From: Gammaproteobacteria bacterium
GTDB lineage: Bacteria > Pseudomonadota > Gammaproteobacteria > Pseudomonadales > Azotimanducaceae
Direction of reading: 5' to 3'
Assembly (NCBI GenBank): GCA_028824555.1
Contig: JAPPDJ010000054.1
Location: forward strand, 1 to 44,545
DNA length: 44,545 nt
In this document: positions 42,578 to 44,545 of the stretch, piece by piece
How the letters are laid out: every line of letters begins with the position of its first letter
How positions within the stretch are numbered: the first letter of the stretch is position 1
Position numbers and translations under genes: made by a program
The notes under the pieces: generated by a model
What the model was told of the DNA's origin: nothing
Seen by the model: only the letters and a program-made list of their open reading frames with translations
Databases searched by the model: none

Positions 42578-44458
42578 GTGCGCACAATCTCCCGTCATGC
42601 GGCACTGATGTTCCTTGTCTCGCTCGCGTGCGGCCAGCTCGCCGCCGAAGGCACCACAGGCACCATCGACTACCGCCACGGCTACGCCTTCCTCGCCGAG
42701 CCCAAGTATCCGCCCGACTTCCCGCATTTCGACTACGTCAATCCCAATGCCCCCAAAGGCGGGATGCTGCGCCGCCACGGCACCGGCAGTTGGGATTCGT
42801 TCAATCCTGCGGCGCTGCGCGCCGCCCAGGTCGTGGCCGGCCTAGCGACCGCAGCCCCGCACGCCAACTTCCTGCACGACTCGCTACTCGCGGAAGCCGC
42901 CGACGAGCCTTCCACCTGGTACGGCCGTCTCGCCAACGGCATCGCCATCGCCCCGGACGGCGCATGGATCGCCTTCCGCATCCGCGACCATGCCCGCTGG
43001 CACGACGGTCGCCCGCTCACGCTGGACGACGTCGTCTATACCTTCAAGGTCTATCGCGAGGACGCCACCTCCACCATCAGCACACCGCTCGAACCCATCG
43101 AGTCCATCGAGGTCCTCAGCGAATGGGAAATCCGCTTCCACATCCGCGAAGAGACCCGAGGGGATCCCCTGCTGCCCATCCAGATCGGCCAAGTCCCCAT
43201 CATCCCGAAGCATTACTGGGAAACCCGCGACATCAGCCGCACCACCGTTGAACCGCCACTCGGCTCGGGCCCCTATCGCGTAGGCGAGTTTCAGGTGGGG
43301 CGCTGGATTCGCTGGGAACGGGTACCGGACTACTGGGGCCAAGACCTGCCGGTGATGAAGGGTCGCTTCAACTTCGACGTGCTGAAGTACGACTACTTCG
43401 CCGACGACCGGCTGAAGACCGAGGCCGTCAAAGGCGACGTGATCGACTTCCACATCGAGAACATCCCCGGCTATTGGGAGCGCGACTACGACACGCCCGC
43501 CTTCCGCGCCGGCGTCTTCCGCCAGGAGTGGCTGCCGGTGGAGCAGCCCTGGGGGCTTTGGTGGCCGGTGTTCTGGAACCTCGACCAGCCCCGCTTTCAG
43601 GACGTGCGCGTGCGCGAGGCGTTGTGGCTGGTCTCGGACTTCGTGTGGCTGAACCGCACCAACTTCGACTTCTACGGTCTTGCCACCAGCTACTTCCACG
43701 GTTCCGAACTCGCCGCCCGGGAACTGCCGGGCGAACGCGAACTCAAGCTATTGGAACCGGTGCGCGAACACGTGCCGCCACGCGTCTTCACCGAACCCTA
43801 TCAAGCGCCGCCGAACGGCGGCGGTGGCTGGCACCGGGAGAATCTCATTCGCGCCGCCGCGCTCCTGCGCGAGGCTGGCTGGGTGGTGCGCGACAATCGC
43901 CTCGTGCATGGCGAAACCGGCGAACCCTTCCACATCCGCTTCGTCGCCGTGTCTCCCGCGCTTGGCCGCTCCTTCATCCACTACACCCGAAACCTCGAAC
44001 GGCTCGGCATCACGACGAGCATCAAGTCGCCGGAAATCTCCAATTGGCTCTATCGCCTGCGCTCCGGCGACTACGACGGCGGCGCCCATTGGTTCCGTCC
44101 CAACTACACGCCCACCCTCTTGATCTTCCAGAGCTTCCACAGCGTGATGGCGGATCAGGACTACAGCCTGAACTGGCCCAACATGCGCGACGCTGCAGTG
44201 GACCACCTGATCGAGCAGCTCACCGCAGCAACCACCTACGACGACTACCTGGCCGCCATCCGCGCCCTCGATCGGGTGCTGCTGTGGAACTTCTACTATG
44301 TTCCCGGCATGACCAAGACCCGCATCGGCGCCGTGTTCTGGGACCGCTTCGGGCAGCCGGAACTCGACGGCCCCTTGAAGCGCGAGGTGTTCTGGGACAC
44401 CTGGTGGTACGACCAAGACCGCGCCGCCAAGGTGGCGAGCTTCCGGGGAATGGACTGA
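42578..44458 (+). CDS. YejA-like extracellular solute-binding protein (family 5)
   Basis: A 626-residue periplasmic binding protein of ABC family 5, in the long YejA/microcin C-type group. The signal peptide covers about residues 1-23. Motifs: FDYVNPNAPKGGMLRRHGTGSWDSFNPA, LADG-type positions (IAIAPDGAWIAFRIR), ARWHDGRPLTLDDVVYTFK, and LGSGPYRVGEFQVGRWIRWERV. It ends with EVFWDTWWYDQ, as YejA proteins do. It would deliver oligopeptides or similar compounds to an ABC permease; the permease and ATPase genes are not inside the window and may lie after its end. The start is GTG 42578, with GGGGAG close upstream, 11 bases after the TerB-like stop. Confidence 0.88.
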   Translation: MRTISRHAALMFLVSLACGQLAAEGTTGTIDYRHGYAFLAEPKYPPDFPHFDYVNPNAPKGGMLRRHGTGSWDSFNPAALRAAQVVAGLATAAPHANFLHDSLLAEAADEPSTWYGRLANGIAIAPDGAWIAFRIRDHARWHDGRPLTLDDVVYTFKVYREDATSTISTPLEPIESIEVLSEWEIRFHIREETRGDPLLPIQIGQVPIIPKHYWETRDISRTTVEPPLGSGPYRVGEFQVGRWIRWERVPDYWGQDLPVMKGRFNFDVLKYDYFADDRLKTEAVKGDVIDFHIENIPGYWERDYDTPAFRAGVFRQEWLPVEQPWGLWWPVFWNLDQPRFQDVRVREALWLVSDFVWLNRTNFDFYGLATSYFHGSELAARELPGERELKLLEPVREHVPPRVFTEPYQAPPNGGGGWHRENLIRAAALLREAGWVVRDNRLVHGETGEPFHIRFVAVSPALGRSFIHYTRNLERLGITTSIKSPEISNWLYRLRSGDYDGGAHWFRPNYTPTLLIFQSFHSVMADQDYSLNWPNMRDAAVDHLIEQLTAATTYDDYLAAIRALDRVLLWNFYYVPGMTKTRIGAVFWDRFGQPELDGPLKREVFWDTWWYDQDRAAKVASFRGMD

Positions 44459-44492
44459 TGCGACTTCGCCAGAAGCGGGCAACCCCCGACAC

Positions 44493-44513
44493 GGGCGACC
44501 ACAAGGGTCGCCC
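44493..44513. repeat. Intergenic hairpin after the solute-binding protein gene
   Basis: GGGCGACC, loop ACAAG, GGTCGCCC: a perfect eight-base stem followed by CCTACGGGG. This form is a common extragenic hairpin in GC-rich proteobacteria. It could attenuate the transcript, but there is no T-tract. Confidence 0.55.
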
Positions 44514-44545
44514 CTACGGGGCACGCGTCGAATCCACCGATGCGC

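Overview
The window is GC-rich, gene-dense chromosomal DNA from a proteobacterium, most likely a gammaproteobacterium. Evidence: it carries the C-terminal barrel of a gammaproteobacterial-type autotransporter, a YfcG-type glutathione transferase, class I fumarase, outer-membrane porin and pseudopilin genes, a periplasmic TTQ amine dehydrogenase, and REP-like hairpins. I cannot name a genus. The mix of amidohydrolases, phytanoyl-CoA-type and CmcJ/NvfI oxygenases, luciferase-like monooxygenase, acyl-CoA dehydrogenases and enolase-superfamily enzymes suggests an uncultured aerobic heterotroph using varied organic acids and amines (inference).

Layout. 1-5000: end of an autotransporter-like protein, a zinc amidohydrolase (N-acyl-D-amino-acid deacylase family), a VOC protein, a translationally coupled pair (two-helix membrane protein plus a small Cas2/SinR-like protein) and a tandem carboxymuconolactone decarboxylase. 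5100-7530: a PhyH-type oxygenase with a clear sigma-70-like promoter, and a HisN-like phosphatase. 7562-10897 (minus): a TTQ amine dehydrogenase operon, mauB-mauE-mauD-mauA followed by a monohaem cytochrome c. 11124-15330: two acyl-CoA dehydrogenases in tandem, a nucleotidyltransferase with an overlapping partner gene (toxin-antitoxin-like), and yfcG. 15487-19448 (minus): DUF924 protein followed by a 1109-residue single-chain biotin-dependent acyl-CoA carboxylase.

19648-27134: an enolase-superfamily enzyme and an amidohydrolase-2 protein, then a tight run of CmcJ/NvfI-type oxygenase, glutamate-cysteine-ligase-like enzyme, AspA/AstE-like zinc hydrolase and MetX-like acyltransferase; the last three overlap and look like one unnamed small-molecule pathway. 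27190-34737: alpha/beta hydrolase, class C beta-lactamase-like esterase, malonyl-CoA synthetase (matB) divergent from acetoacetyl-CoA synthetase (aacS), and class I fumarase. 34808-37731: a lipoprotein, a repeat-rich gap, an alpha/beta-hydrolase-fold protein whose nucleophile position is Gly, and a luciferase-like monooxygenase. 37760-44458: a porin coupled to a small membrane protein, a lone GspH/FimT pseudopilin, a sodium:solute symporter, a 39-residue membrane protein, a TerB-like protein and a YejA-like solute-binding protein.

No tRNA, rRNA, CRISPR array, transposase or recognisable DNA-binding transcription regulator was seen. The points most worth following are the four-gene ligase/deacylase/acyltransferase run, the coupled membrane/Cas2-like pair, the mau-type operon with an unusual small subunit, and the nucleophile-less hydrolase beside the luciferase-like enzyme.
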